Part shown: piece after piece, positions 37,406-45,576 of the stretch
Layout: every line of letters starts with the position of its first letter
How positions within the stretch are numbered: the first letter of the stretch is position 1
Assembly: GCA_016713225.1 (NCBI GenBank)
Contig: JADJPO010000002.1
Location: forward strand, 930,001-994,000
Origin: Kineosporiaceae bacterium
Lineage (GTDB): Bacteria > Actinomycetota > Actinomycetes > Actinomycetales > Kineosporiaceae
Reading direction: 5' to 3'
DNA: 64,000 bases
Notes under the pieces: model-generated
The model's database searches: none
What the model saw: only the letters and a program-made list of their open reading frames with translations
What the model was told of the DNA's origin: nothing
Translations under genes and position numbers: made by a program

Positions 37406-37759
37406 ATGATCATCGGTGTCGGGATCGACGTGGTGGACATCGCCCGGTTCGAGCGCACCCTGGAGCGCACTCCGGCGCTGCGTGAACGGCTGTTCACCGC
37501 GCCCGAGCGAGAGCTCGGCGTCCTCAGCCTGGCGGCTCGCTTCGCCGCCAAGGAGGCCCTGGCCAAGGCGTTGGGGGCGCCGGTCGGCATGAGCTGGCAG
37601 GACGTCACCATTCTGCGCCCGCACGCCACCCGTCCCGAGTTCGCCATCATCGGCTCGGTCGCCGAACGGGCGGCCGAGTTGGGCGTCGTCCGGCTGCACC
37701 TGTCGATGTCGCACGACGGGGGCATCGCCAGCGCCATGGTGGTCGCCGAGGGCGAGTAG
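37406..37759 (+). CDS. acpS: Holo-[acyl-carrier-protein] synthase
   Basis: 117 residues. Transfers phosphopantetheine from CoA to acyl carrier protein. The Mg-binding GIDVVDIARFE (Asp8) and RFAAKEALAKALG (Glu) motifs are intact, and SMSHDGGIASAMVV closes the fold. It lies 25 bases after glmS and 21 before nnr. Confidence 0.96.
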   Translation: MIIGVGIDVVDIARFERTLERTPALRERLFTAPERELGVLSLAARFAAKEALAKALGAPVGMSWQDVTILRPHATRPEFAIIGSVAERAAELGVVRLHLSMSHDGGIASAMVVAEGE

Positions 37760-37780
37760 GGCCGAGCGAGAGGGCAGATC

Positions 37781-39331
37781 ATGCTGCGGGCGTGGCGGGT
37801 GGCCGACATCCGGCAGGCGGAGGAGATCCGGCTGGCCGAGGTGCCCGAGGGTGCCCTGATGCAGCGGGCGGCGGCGGGGCTTGCCGCGGTGTGTGCCCGG
37901 GAACTGCGCGGGCGCGCCGGCGGTGTGAGCGGGCGTCGCGTCGTCCTGCTGGTCGGGGCCGGCAACAACGGCGGCGATGCGCTCTACGCGGGGCAGCGGC
38001 TGGCCCGCCGCGGTGCGCGCGTGGACGCCGTGCTGCTGGCGACGCTCGGCCGCGTGCACCAGGCGGGCCTGGCGGCGTTGCGGGCAGCGGGTGGCCGGGT
38101 CGTGTTCGGCGAGGACGGCCCTGCCGTGGCGGGCGTGCTCGCGTCGGCCGATCTCGTCGTCGACGGCATCGTCGGGCTCGGCGGCACCCCCGGTCTGCGC
38201 GAGGACGCCGCGCGCGCGGTGGCCGCGATCGCGCCGTCCGCGGTGGTGGTGGCCGTCGATCTGCCCAGTGGCGTCGACCCCGACACCGGTGAGCTGCCGC
38301 CGGCCGATGGCGACGACCGCCCGCGGCACGTGACGGCCGACGTCACCGTGACCTTCGGGGCCTACAAACCCTGTGTGCTGCTGCCTCCTGCGACGTCGGT
38401 GTGTGGCCGGGTCGAGCTGGTCGACCTCGGGTTCGGCTCGTTGCGCTGGCCCGGGCCCGATGTCCAGCGTTTCCAGCCGGACGACGCCGCGCGGTGCTGG
38501 CCCCAGCCGAGCGTGCGCGACCACAAGTTCACCCGCGGGGTGCTCGCCATGGTGGTGGGCTCTGTCCGCTTTCCGGGCGCTGCCGTGCTCGGCGTCGGGG
38601 GGGCACTGCGCGCCGGGGCGGGCGTGGTGCGCCATGTCGGACCGCCCGAGGTCGCGGCCGCGGTGCTCGCGGCCCACCCGGAGACCGTGATCGGGGTCGA
38701 GGCGAGCGATCGGATCGACGCCTGGGTGATCGGCAGCGGGATCCCGTCCGCGGGCCTGCGGCAGCAGTACGAGGCGATCCGCGACGTCCTGCTCGATGAC
38801 ACCCCCAAGGTGCTGGACGCCGGCGCGCTCGAGTTCGCGGGTCGCCCCCTGGTTCGCCACACGGTGCTCACCCCGCACGCGGGGGAACTCTCGCGATTGC
38901 TCGTCCGGCTCGGCGAACCGGCGAGTCGAGAGGTCATCGAGGCCGCCCCGCTGCGCCATGCCCGCCGCGCCGCCGAGCTCACCGGGGCCACCGTGGTGCT
39001 CAAGGGGGCGACCACGCTCGTGGTGCAGCCGGCGGATCCGGCGTCGGAGCGTCCGGAGCGGGTCGCGGCCCAGTCCGATGCCACCGCCTGGCTGGCCACG
39101 GCGGGGGCCGGGGACGTGTTGGCCGGGGTGATCGGCGCCTTGCTCGCCGCAGGGCTGGACCCGTTCGAGGCCGCGGGTGCCGGGGTCCTGGTGCACGGTC
39201 GGGCGGCGCGGCTGGCGGCGGGCTGCCGGCCCGATGGGTCCGGCGGCGGACCGATCACGGCCGGTGACGTGGCGAGCCGGCTGCCGGCCGCCGTCCGGGA
39301 AGTGATCGCACCTGAGAGAATCCTCCGGTGA
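37781..39331 (+). CDS. nnr: Bifunctional NAD(P)H-hydrate epimerase / ADP-dependent dehydratase
   Basis: 516 residues. The N-terminal epimerase domain (about 1-200) has GAGNNGGDALYAGQRLARRG and DLPSGVDPDTGE. The C-terminal ADP-dependent kinase-fold dehydratase domain has LTPHAGELSRLL, VVLKGATTLV and TAGAGDVLAGVIGALLAAG. It repairs hydrated NADH and NADPH. It starts the chain of four-base overlaps through to the methyltransferase at 43448. Confidence 0.95.
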   Translation: MLRAWRVADIRQAEEIRLAEVPEGALMQRAAAGLAAVCARELRGRAGGVSGRRVVLLVGAGNNGGDALYAGQRLARRGARVDAVLLATLGRVHQAGLAALRAAGGRVVFGEDGPAVAGVLASADLVVDGIVGLGGTPGLREDAARAVAAIAPSAVVVAVDLPSGVDPDTGELPPADGDDRPRHVTADVTVTFGAYKPCVLLPPATSVCGRVELVDLGFGSLRWPGPDVQRFQPDDAARCWPQPSVRDHKFTRGVLAMVVGSVRFPGAAVLGVGGALRAGAGVVRHVGPPEVAAAVLAAHPETVIGVEASDRIDAWVIGSGIPSAGLRQQYEAIRDVLLDDTPKVLDAGALEFAGRPLVRHTVLTPHAGELSRLLVRLGEPASREVIEAAPLRHARRAAELTGATVVLKGATTLVVQPADPASERPERVAAQSDATAWLATAGAGDVLAGVIGALLAAGLDPFEAAGAGVLVHGRAARLAAGCRPDGSGGGPITAGDVASRLPAAVREVIAPERILR

Positions 39332-40530
39332 CCGAACCCGCCGAGCCGAGCACGACGGGGCCGAAGGTGCGCCGCGCCAAGGTCGGACTGGTCTCGCTCG
39401 GGGTCGGTCTGGCTGCGGCGGGGGTCGGGGCCGCACTCGGTGTGGCCGCCGAGCGGCTCGCCGTCGGGCGGCCGTTGCTGCCGCCGTTCGGCCCACCGCC
39501 GGAGGATGGTGAGGACTACGGCGGCCTGCACACCCCCGGCCGGGCCGTGCTGGCCGACGACACGGTGCGGCTGCACGTCGAGGTCGAGGACATCGGCACC
39601 CCGGGTCGCCAGGACCCGACTGTCGTGTTCAGCCACGGCTACGCGCTGACCATGGACTCCTGGCATTTCCAGCGTCAGCAGCTGCGCCGCGAGCCGGGCC
39701 GCAACCTGCGCCTGGTGTTCTGGGATCAGCGGGGCCACGGCCGCTCTGCCTCCGGCCGGCCGGGATCCTCGACCATCGACCAGCTCGGATCGGACCTGTC
39801 CGAGGTGATCGAGGCGGTGGCGCCGTCCGGGCCGTTGATCCTGATCGGCCACTCCATGGGGGGCATGACGGTGATGTCGCTGGCCCACCGCCGTCCGGAG
39901 TTGTTCGCCGACCGGGTGCGCGCGGTGGCGTTGGTCTCGACCAGTGCCGGCGGGCTGGACGACGTCGACTTCGGCATCGCCGGGCTGGGGCGGGTGCTGC
40001 AGCGGTTCGCCCCGTCCACCGTCAAGGCCCTCATCCGGACGCCACGGCTGGTCGAGCGGGGCCGACGGATCGTCAGCGACCTCGAGACCGTGTTGGTGCG
40101 GCGCTACTCCTACGCCTCGCCGGTCTCGAACGCGCTGGTGCGCTTCACCGCCGACATGATCGCCTCGACCCGGCTCGAGGTGATCTCCGACTTCCTGCCG
40201 ACGTTCTCGACGCACGACAAGCGTGCCGCACTGTCGTCGCTGGCCATGGTGCCGGCCCTGGTGATCGTGGGGGACCACGACCTGCTCACCCCGGCCGATC
40301 ACAGTGCCGAGATCGCCGAGCTGCTGCCGAGGGCCGAGCATGTCGTGGTGCCGGACGGGGGCCACCTGCTGATGCTCGAGCACCCCGAGGTGGTCACGGC
40401 CAACCTGCTGCAGCTGATCGACGCCGCAACCGATCCGGACGGCGCGCGCCGGGTTCGTCTGCCGTCACCGGTTCGGCGTACGGTTGCCTCGCTGCGACGT
40501 CGTCGCCCGGGCCGAGGTCCGACGGCGTGA
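39328..40530 (+). CDS. Alpha/beta hydrolase, membrane-anchored or exported
   Basis: 400 residues, GTG start in a GTGA overlap with nnr. A hydrophobic Gly/Ala-rich stretch at about 19-41 may be a signal anchor. The fold has an HG-type oxyanion motif FSHGYALTMDSW, DQRGHGRS, nucleophile S176 in GHSMGGM, an Asp in GDHDLLTP and the catalytic His in DGGHLLMLEHP. Substrate unknown. Its presence inside the nnr-tsa chain is common in actinobacteria. Confidence 0.92.
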   Translation: MTEPAEPSTTGPKVRRAKVGLVSLGVGLAAAGVGAALGVAAERLAVGRPLLPPFGPPPEDGEDYGGLHTPGRAVLADDTVRLHVEVEDIGTPGRQDPTVVFSHGYALTMDSWHFQRQQLRREPGRNLRLVFWDQRGHGRSASGRPGSSTIDQLGSDLSEVIEAVAPSGPLILIGHSMGGMTVMSLAHRRPELFADRVRAVALVSTSAGGLDDVDFGIAGLGRVLQRFAPSTVKALIRTPRLVERGRRIVSDLETVLVRRYSYASPVSNALVRFTADMIASTRLEVISDFLPTFSTHDKRAALSSLAMVPALVIVGDHDLLTPADHSAEIAELLPRAEHVVVPDGGHLLMLEHPEVVTANLLQLIDAATDPDGARRVRLPSPVRRTVASLRRRRPGRGPTA

Positions 40531-41117
40531 ACGACGTCAGTCCCTCAGGAGGTGGCGTGTCAGGAGCGCATCGTGCGGAGCAGGCCCAACGGGGAGCTGC
40601 ACCGACCGCACGGGCCAATCTGGTGGTGCCGACCGCCGAGGCCATGCGGATCCTCGGCGCCCGGTTGGCGCTGCTGGTCCGCCCCGGCGACCTGGCCGTG
40701 CTCACCGGCGACCTGGGGGCGGGCAAGACCACGCTGACCCAGGGCATCGGCACCGGGCTCGGCGTGCGCGAGATGATCAGCAGCCCGACCTTCGTGATCG
40801 CCCGGGTGCACCCCTCGCTGGTCGGGGGCGCCGACCTGGTGCACGTGGACGCCTACCGTCTCGGCTCACTGGCCGAGGTCGACGAGCTCGACCTGGACGC
40901 CTCGCTGGACCGCTCGGTGACCGTGGTGGAGTGGGGTGAGGGCCTGGTCGAGGACTTGGCCCCGGACCGGCTCGAGGTGCTGATCCGCCGTCCTCGCGGC
41001 GATGCCGACGGCGCCGCCGACATGGCGCCGATGGACGGCGACGAGAACCGGTACGTGTCCATCTCCGGATACGGCGAGCGGTGGGAGGGCGTCAGCTTTC
41101 CCACCTCGGTCGGGTGA
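40527..41117 (+). CDS. tsaE: tRNA t6A synthesis ATPase TsaE
   Basis: 196 residues, GTG start overlapping the hydrolase stop. Walker A GDLGAGKTT at 61-69, SSPTFVIARVH switch, HVDAYRL and VVEWGEGL near the C-terminal part. It cycles the TsaBD complex that makes threonylcarbamoyl-adenosine-37 in tRNA. About 30 non-conserved residues precede the core and 30 follow it. Confidence 0.95.
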   Translation: MNDVSPSGGGVSGAHRAEQAQRGAAPTARANLVVPTAEAMRILGARLALLVRPGDLAVLTGDLGAGKTTLTQGIGTGLGVREMISSPTFVIARVHPSLVGGADLVHVDAYRLGSLAEVDELDLDASLDRSVTVVEWGEGLVEDLAPDRLEVLIRRPRGDADGAADMAPMDGDENRYVSISGYGERWEGVSFPTSVG

Positions 41118-41863
41118 GCCTGCTCCTCGCCCTGGACACCTCCGGAGCCACCGTGACGGTGGCGCTCGCGCAGGGGGCGGACGACGCAGCGCCCGTCACC
41201 GTGATCGCCGAACAGCGGGTGGAGTTGGCGAGCCGCCATGCCGAGCGGCTGGCCCCGATGATCGCCGAGGTGCTCACCCAGGCCGACCGGGCGATCAGCG
41301 ATGTGAGCGCGGTCGCGGTCGGCGTCGGGCCCGGACCGTTCACCGGGCTACGGGTCGGTCTGGTCACCGCCCGCGTGCTGGGCCACGTGCTGAGCGTTCC
41401 GGTGCTGGGGGTGTGCTCGCTGGATGCCCTGGCCGCCGAGTTGATCGAGACCGGTGCGGTCGAGCCGGGGACGACGTTCGTCGTGGCCACCGATGCCCGA
41501 CGGCGCGAGGTGTACTGGGCCGAGTACCGATCCGGGTCCGGAGTTGGGGCCGGAGCTGGGACCGAGCCCGAGGCCGGCGTGATGCCCCAGCGGTTGAGCG
41601 GGCCTGCTGTCGACCGTCCGGCGGACCTGCTCGGCCGGATCTCGGATGCGGCAGGGCGGATGGCGGTGTTCGGACGCGGCGCCCAGCTCTACCCGGAGCT
41701 GCTGGGCGTGCCGCCCGAGGGTGCTGACCTGGACGTCGCCGCCGGGGCGGTGGCGCGCTGCGCCGCCGCGATGCGGGCCCGCAGTGAGGTGCTCGAGCCG
41801 GTGCCGATGTATCTGCGCCGTCCGGACGCCGTGGCCCCCGGCGTGCGCAAGCGGGTGCGGTGA
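41114..41863 (+). CDS. tsaB: tRNA t6A complex scaffold TsaB
   Basis: 249 residues from the GTG at 41114 (GTGA overlap); the longer upstream frame overlaps tsaE. ASKHA-fold paralogue of TsaD: LLLALDTSGATVTVAL, ELASRHAERLAPMI and the conserved VGVGPGPFTGLRVGL. It lacks the TsaD metal-binding histidines, as the family does, and bridges TsaD and TsaE. Confidence 0.95.
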   Translation: MSLLLALDTSGATVTVALAQGADDAAPVTVIAEQRVELASRHAERLAPMIAEVLTQADRAISDVSAVAVGVGPGPFTGLRVGLVTARVLGHVLSVPVLGVCSLDALAAELIETGAVEPGTTFVVATDARRREVYWAEYRSGSGVGAGAGTEPEAGVMPQRLSGPAVDRPADLLGRISDAAGRMAVFGRGAQLYPELLGVPPEGADLDVAAGAVARCAAAMRARSEVLEPVPMYLRRPDAVAPGVRKRVR

Positions 41864-42384
41864 TGACGAGCTCGCACCCGACGTCGCAACCGAGGCCGCG
41901 ACCGACGTCGCAACCGAGCGTGGAGTCGATGCTCGTGCCGCTGCGGTGGTGGCATCTCGAGGGCGCCGCCGCCCTCGAGACGGAGTTGTTCGGCGGCACC
42001 GCCTGGAGCGCCGAGACCTTCTGGTCGGAGTTGGCCCGCCCGCAGAGCCGTTGGTACGTCGCGGCTCTCGACGGGGATCAGGTGCTCGGCTACGCCGGAT
42101 TGATGGTGACCGATCGCCAAGGCGACGTGCAGACCGTGGCGGTGGCGCCGTCCGCGCGAGGGCAGGGTCTGGGCGGTGCATTGCTGTCGGCGCTGCTGGC
42201 GGAGGCCGGCCGGCGCGGGGTCGGCTCGGTCATGCTCGAGGTCGAGGCATCCAATGTCGCCGCGATCGCCTTGTACACCCGGTTCGGGTTCGAGCAGATC
42301 TCGGTGCGTCGCGGCTACTACGCGCCCGAGGGTGGGGACGCCTGGGTGATGCGGCGGCGAGAGCCGTTGGGGGAGAAGCGATGA
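41863..42384 (+). CDS. rimI: Ribosomal-protein-alanine N-acetyltransferase RimI
   Basis: 173 residues from the ATG at 41863 (TGATG with tsaB); GTG at 41860 is an alternative. GNAT core: DVQTVAVAPSARGQGLGGAL (Q/RxxGxG), EVEASNVAAIALYTRFGF, RRGYYAPEGGDAWVM. The first 20 residues are Ser/Pro/Gln-rich and not part of the fold. RimI acetylates protein N-termini, classically S18. Position between tsaB and tsaD is standard. Confidence 0.94.
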   Translation: MTSSHPTSQPRPRPTSQPSVESMLVPLRWWHLEGAAALETELFGGTAWSAETFWSELARPQSRWYVAALDGDQVLGYAGLMVTDRQGDVQTVAVAPSARGQGLGGALLSALLAEAGRRGVGSVMLEVEASNVAAIALYTRFGFEQISVRRGYYAPEGGDAWVMRRREPLGEKR

Positions 42385-43451
42385 GCCTGGTCCTGGGCAT
42401 CGAGACCTCGTGCGATGAGACCGGGGTCGGCCTGGTGCGGGACGGGGTGCTGCTGGTCGACGCGATCGCCAGCTCGGTGGACGAGCACGCCCGGTTCGGC
42501 GGCGTGGTGCCCGAGGTGGCCAGCCGGGCGCACCTCGAGGCGATGGTGCCGACCATCGAGCGGGCCTGTGCGCAGGCCGGGGTTCGCGTGTCCGACGTGG
42601 ACGCCGTGGCGGTCACGTCGGGGCCGGGGCTGGTCGGAGCGCTCACCGTGGGCGTGGCCGCAGCCAAGGCGCTCGCGCTCGGGCTGGGTGTGCCGTTGTA
42701 CGGGGTGAACCACCTGGCGGCGCACGTCGCGGTCGACACCCTCGAGCACGGCCCGCTGCCTCAACCGTCGATCGCCATGCTGGTTTCGGGAGGGCATTCC
42801 TCGCTGCTGCTGGTGCCCGATGTGACCGCCGAGATCATCCCGTTGGGACGCACCATCGACGACGCCGCCGGTGAGGCCTTCGACAAGATCGCCCGGTTGC
42901 TCGGGTTGCCGTTCCCCGGTGGGCCGCACATCGATCGCGTCGCGACCGCCGCCGTGGCCGAACGCGGTGAGGCGCTGCGTTCGGCGATCGCGTTCCCGCG
43001 GGGGTTGACCTCGGCACGCGATCAGGAACGACACCGCTACGACGTCTCGTTCTCCGGTCTGAAGACCGCGGTGGCCCGGTGGGTGGAGCATCGCGAGGAC
43101 TCCGGTGAACCGGTGGACGTCGGTGCCGTCGCCGCCTCGTTCACCGAGGCCGTGGTCGACGTGCTCACCCGCAAGGCGCTGCTCGCCTGCCGCGAACAGG
43201 GCGTCGACACCCTGCTGATCGGGGGCGGGGTGGCGGCCAACTCGAGGCTGCGCTCGCTGGCCGAACAGCGCTGTGCCGATGCCGGGGTACGTCTACGGGT
43301 GCCCCGGCCGGGGCTGTGCACCGACAACGGCGCGATGGTGGCGGCACTCGGGTCGCTGATGGTCGCGGCCGGGCGGGCGCCGTCCGAGTTGGGGTTGGGG
43401 GTCGACTCCTCGATGCCCGTCACCACCGTGTCAGGAGCAGGGTCGGCATGA
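42381..43451 (+). CDS. tsaD: tRNA t6A transferase TsaD
   Basis: 356 residues from the ATG at 42381 (ATGA overlap). Catalytic subunit for threonylcarbamoylation of A37. Metal ligands H111 and H115 in NHLAAH; ETSCDETG at the N-terminus, SGGHSSLLLV for nucleotide binding and GGGVAANSRLR. Complete with normal length (about 340-360). Confidence 0.97.
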   Translation: MSLVLGIETSCDETGVGLVRDGVLLVDAIASSVDEHARFGGVVPEVASRAHLEAMVPTIERACAQAGVRVSDVDAVAVTSGPGLVGALTVGVAAAKALALGLGVPLYGVNHLAAHVAVDTLEHGPLPQPSIAMLVSGGHSSLLLVPDVTAEIIPLGRTIDDAAGEAFDKIARLLGLPFPGGPHIDRVATAAVAERGEALRSAIAFPRGLTSARDQERHRYDVSFSGLKTAVARWVEHREDSGEPVDVGAVAASFTEAVVDVLTRKALLACREQGVDTLLIGGGVAANSRLRSLAEQRCADAGVRLRVPRPGLCTDNGAMVAALGSLMVAAGRAPSELGLGVDSSMPVTTVSGAGSA

Positions 43452-45046
43452 GCGCGCCGACCAGTGTCCCCATCGCCGACCCGGCGGGGATCTCTGCGCT
43501 GCGCGCCGATCTCGACTCGGCCGGGTACACCGTGGACGGCGCCCGTGACCTGTTGGGGCCGCTCGCCGCCGCCGCACTGGATCGCGAGCAGTCGCTGCCG
43601 GCGCGTCGCGTCGTGGCGCAGCGGGCGCGGGAGGCGCTGGGGGACACCGACTCCGCTCGGCTGAGATTGGCGCGCTTGATCGGGCTGTTCACCCTCGGGG
43701 TACCGCTCGACGGGCCGGCCCTGGACGCCGCGTTACCCCGGTTGGGCGCCGTCGGCGCGGTGCGGCTGGGCCTGGTGCGCCCCACGCGGGGTGCAGCGCA
43801 GTTCGTTGCCGCGGTCGACCTGCGGCCCTACGGCGACGAGACGCATGCGTGGTGGCTGGCCTCGGACTGTTCGGAGTTGGCCACCGGTGCGCCGGTGGCC
43901 CCTGATCACGTGCTGGGGATCGGCGGCGCCTCGGCGACGCTCGCCTCCTGGACGCCGCGGCGTCCGGTCTCGCGTGCCCTCGACCTGGGCACCGGGTGTG
44001 GGGTACAGGCGCTGCACCTGGCCACCCACGCGGCCTCGGTGACCGCCACCGATCTGTCGAACCGGGCCGTGGCGTTCGCCGGGTTCAATGCCGCGCTCAA
44101 CCGGCAGGACTGGCGGTTGCTGACCGGGTCGATGCTGGAGCCCGTTGCCGGGCAACGCTTCGACCTGGTGGTGAGCAATCCGCCGTTCGTCATCACGCCC
44201 CGCACCGCCGACCTGGTGCAGTACACCTACCGGGACGGCGGTCGAGTGGGGGACGGCATCGTCGCGGAGCTGATCGGGGCTGCGGGGTCTGGAGTCTCGG
44301 GAGTCGCCGACGTGCTCCAGCCCGGTGGGGTGGCGCAGTTCCTGGCCAACTGGGAGGTCGGTGCGGGCGCCGACTGGCGTGACCGGGTGCGTGCCTGGGT
44401 CGAGCCCACCGGCCTGGATGCCTGGGTGGTGCAGCGCGAGCTGACCGACCCGGCGCAGTACGCCGAGCTGTGGGCGCGCGACGGCGGACATGTCGCCGGC
44501 AGCGCCGAGTCCGGGGCGGCGTTCGAGGCGATGTACGCGGCCTGGCTCGACGATTTCGAGGCCCGCGAGGTGGCGGCGATCGGCTTCGGGGTGATCACCC
44601 TGCAACGCCCCGAGCGGGCGCGTCCTGCGTTCGTCGACCTGGTCGAGGTGCTCGGCCCGGTGGCGCCCGTGATGGGGACGGTGGTGGACGCCGGGCTGGC
44701 CGCGCGCACCTGGCTCGCCGAGCATGATGACGCCGACCTGCTCGCCCGCCACTGGCAAGTGGCGCCGGACGTCACCCAGGAACACCACTACCGCCCCGGG
44801 GAGGCCGATCCCGCCGTCATCTTGGTGCGGCAGGGCGGCGGGCTCGGTCTGGCCCACCGAGTCGACACCGTGGCCGCCGCCTACGTGAGTGTGGCGGACG
44901 GCGAGTTGAGTGCCGATCAGGCCGCCGTGGCGATCGCCGCTCTGCTGGACGCCGACACCGAGGCAGTGCGGGCACAGGTGGCCGGCACCGTACGGACGCT
45001 GGTGCGCGACGGCCTGCTGACGATCGGCGATGCCGCCGCCTCGTGA
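43448..45046 (+). CDS. Class I SAM-dependent methyltransferase (HemK/PrmC-like core)
   Basis: 532 residues from the ATG at 43448 (ATGA overlap with tsaD). An N-terminal domain of about 150 residues is followed by the methyltransferase core: motif I DLGTGCGVQAL and catalytic VVSNPPFVITP, the NPPY/F motif of enzymes that methylate amide or exocyclic nitrogens. A further 200-residue C-terminal region may be a winged helix. The target is unknown, but the NPPF motif and tsaD linkage suggest a translation-related substrate. Confidence 0.88.
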   Translation: MSAPTSVPIADPAGISALRADLDSAGYTVDGARDLLGPLAAAALDREQSLPARRVVAQRAREALGDTDSARLRLARLIGLFTLGVPLDGPALDAALPRLGAVGAVRLGLVRPTRGAAQFVAAVDLRPYGDETHAWWLASDCSELATGAPVAPDHVLGIGGASATLASWTPRRPVSRALDLGTGCGVQALHLATHAASVTATDLSNRAVAFAGFNAALNRQDWRLLTGSMLEPVAGQRFDLVVSNPPFVITPRTADLVQYTYRDGGRVGDGIVAELIGAAGSGVSGVADVLQPGGVAQFLANWEVGAGADWRDRVRAWVEPTGLDAWVVQRELTDPAQYAELWARDGGHVAGSAESGAAFEAMYAAWLDDFEAREVAAIGFGVITLQRPERARPAFVDLVEVLGPVAPVMGTVVDAGLAARTWLAEHDDADLLARHWQVAPDVTQEHHYRPGEADPAVILVRQGGGLGLAHRVDTVAAAYVSVADGELSADQAAVAIAALLDADTEAVRAQVAGTVRTLVRDGLLTIGDAAAS

Positions 45047-45074
45047 GTCCCGCCCGGCGGGGGTACGAGGTGGA

Positions 45075-45509
45075 TCAGGCGGTGGTGACGGTCCCGTCAC
45101 GCAACCACTGCTCGTGCGGTGCCGCGAGCAGGGTGTCCCAGCGTCCTTCCTGCAGGGGGGTCAGCACGCCGTCGGAGAGCAGCGGCTCCTCCCACCAGAT
45201 GCTGTAGCGCGAGACGAACCCGAACCTGACCGGCAGCTGCCGGGCCAGGGTGGTCAGCAGTCGCTCGGTCCAGGCCAGGGTGCGCTCGGGGTGCTCGGCC
45301 AACTCCCGGGAGGAGAAGGTGGCGGTCAACACGTCGACCCCCAGCCGGTGCCGCTGCAGGAACAGGGTGCCGTCCGAGACCGGTATCAGGTCCCACCAGC
45401 CGCCCTCGTGGTGCTGCCCGGCGACGATCCCCGGCAGCAGGTCCGCCACCCGTGCCGGGTCGACACAGCCCGGGTCCAGCACCACCACGACAGCGTTCGG
45501 CATGCTCAC
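45075..45509 (-). CDS. Conserved-looking hypothetical protein
   Basis: 144 residues from the GTG at 45509 (MSMPNAVVVVLDPG); an ATG two codons later is an alternative. It is soluble, Trp-rich (EGGWWDLIPV, YSIWWEEPLL) and has no recognised motif. CAGACT seven bases before the GTG fits the leaderless pattern of this window. Codon bias supports this frame over the overlapping 139-codon minus-strand frame. Convergent with the methyltransferase. Confidence 0.7.
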   Translation of the reverse strand: MSMPNAVVVVLDPGCVDPARVADLLPGIVAGQHHEGGWWDLIPVSDGTLFLQRHRLGVDVLTATFSSRELAEHPERTLAWTERLLTTLARQLPVRFGFVSRYSIWWEEPLLSDGVLTPLQEGRWDTLLAAPHEQWLRDGTVTTA

Positions 45510-45576
45510 AACCCATAGTCTGCCGCCGGGCGAGCTGGATGCCGATGGGGCACTGTCGGTGCGATCGATGCGCGGC

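Noticed and set aside
35380..37968. 862-codon minus-strand ORF over glmS and acpS
   Set aside because: glmS and acpS have intact catalytic motifs on the plus strand. The antisense product has the typical shadow composition rich in His, Arg, Val and Asp.
37160..39496. 778-codon minus-strand ORF over nnr
   Set aside because: Shadow of nnr, with no recognisable domain and composition driven by GC content.
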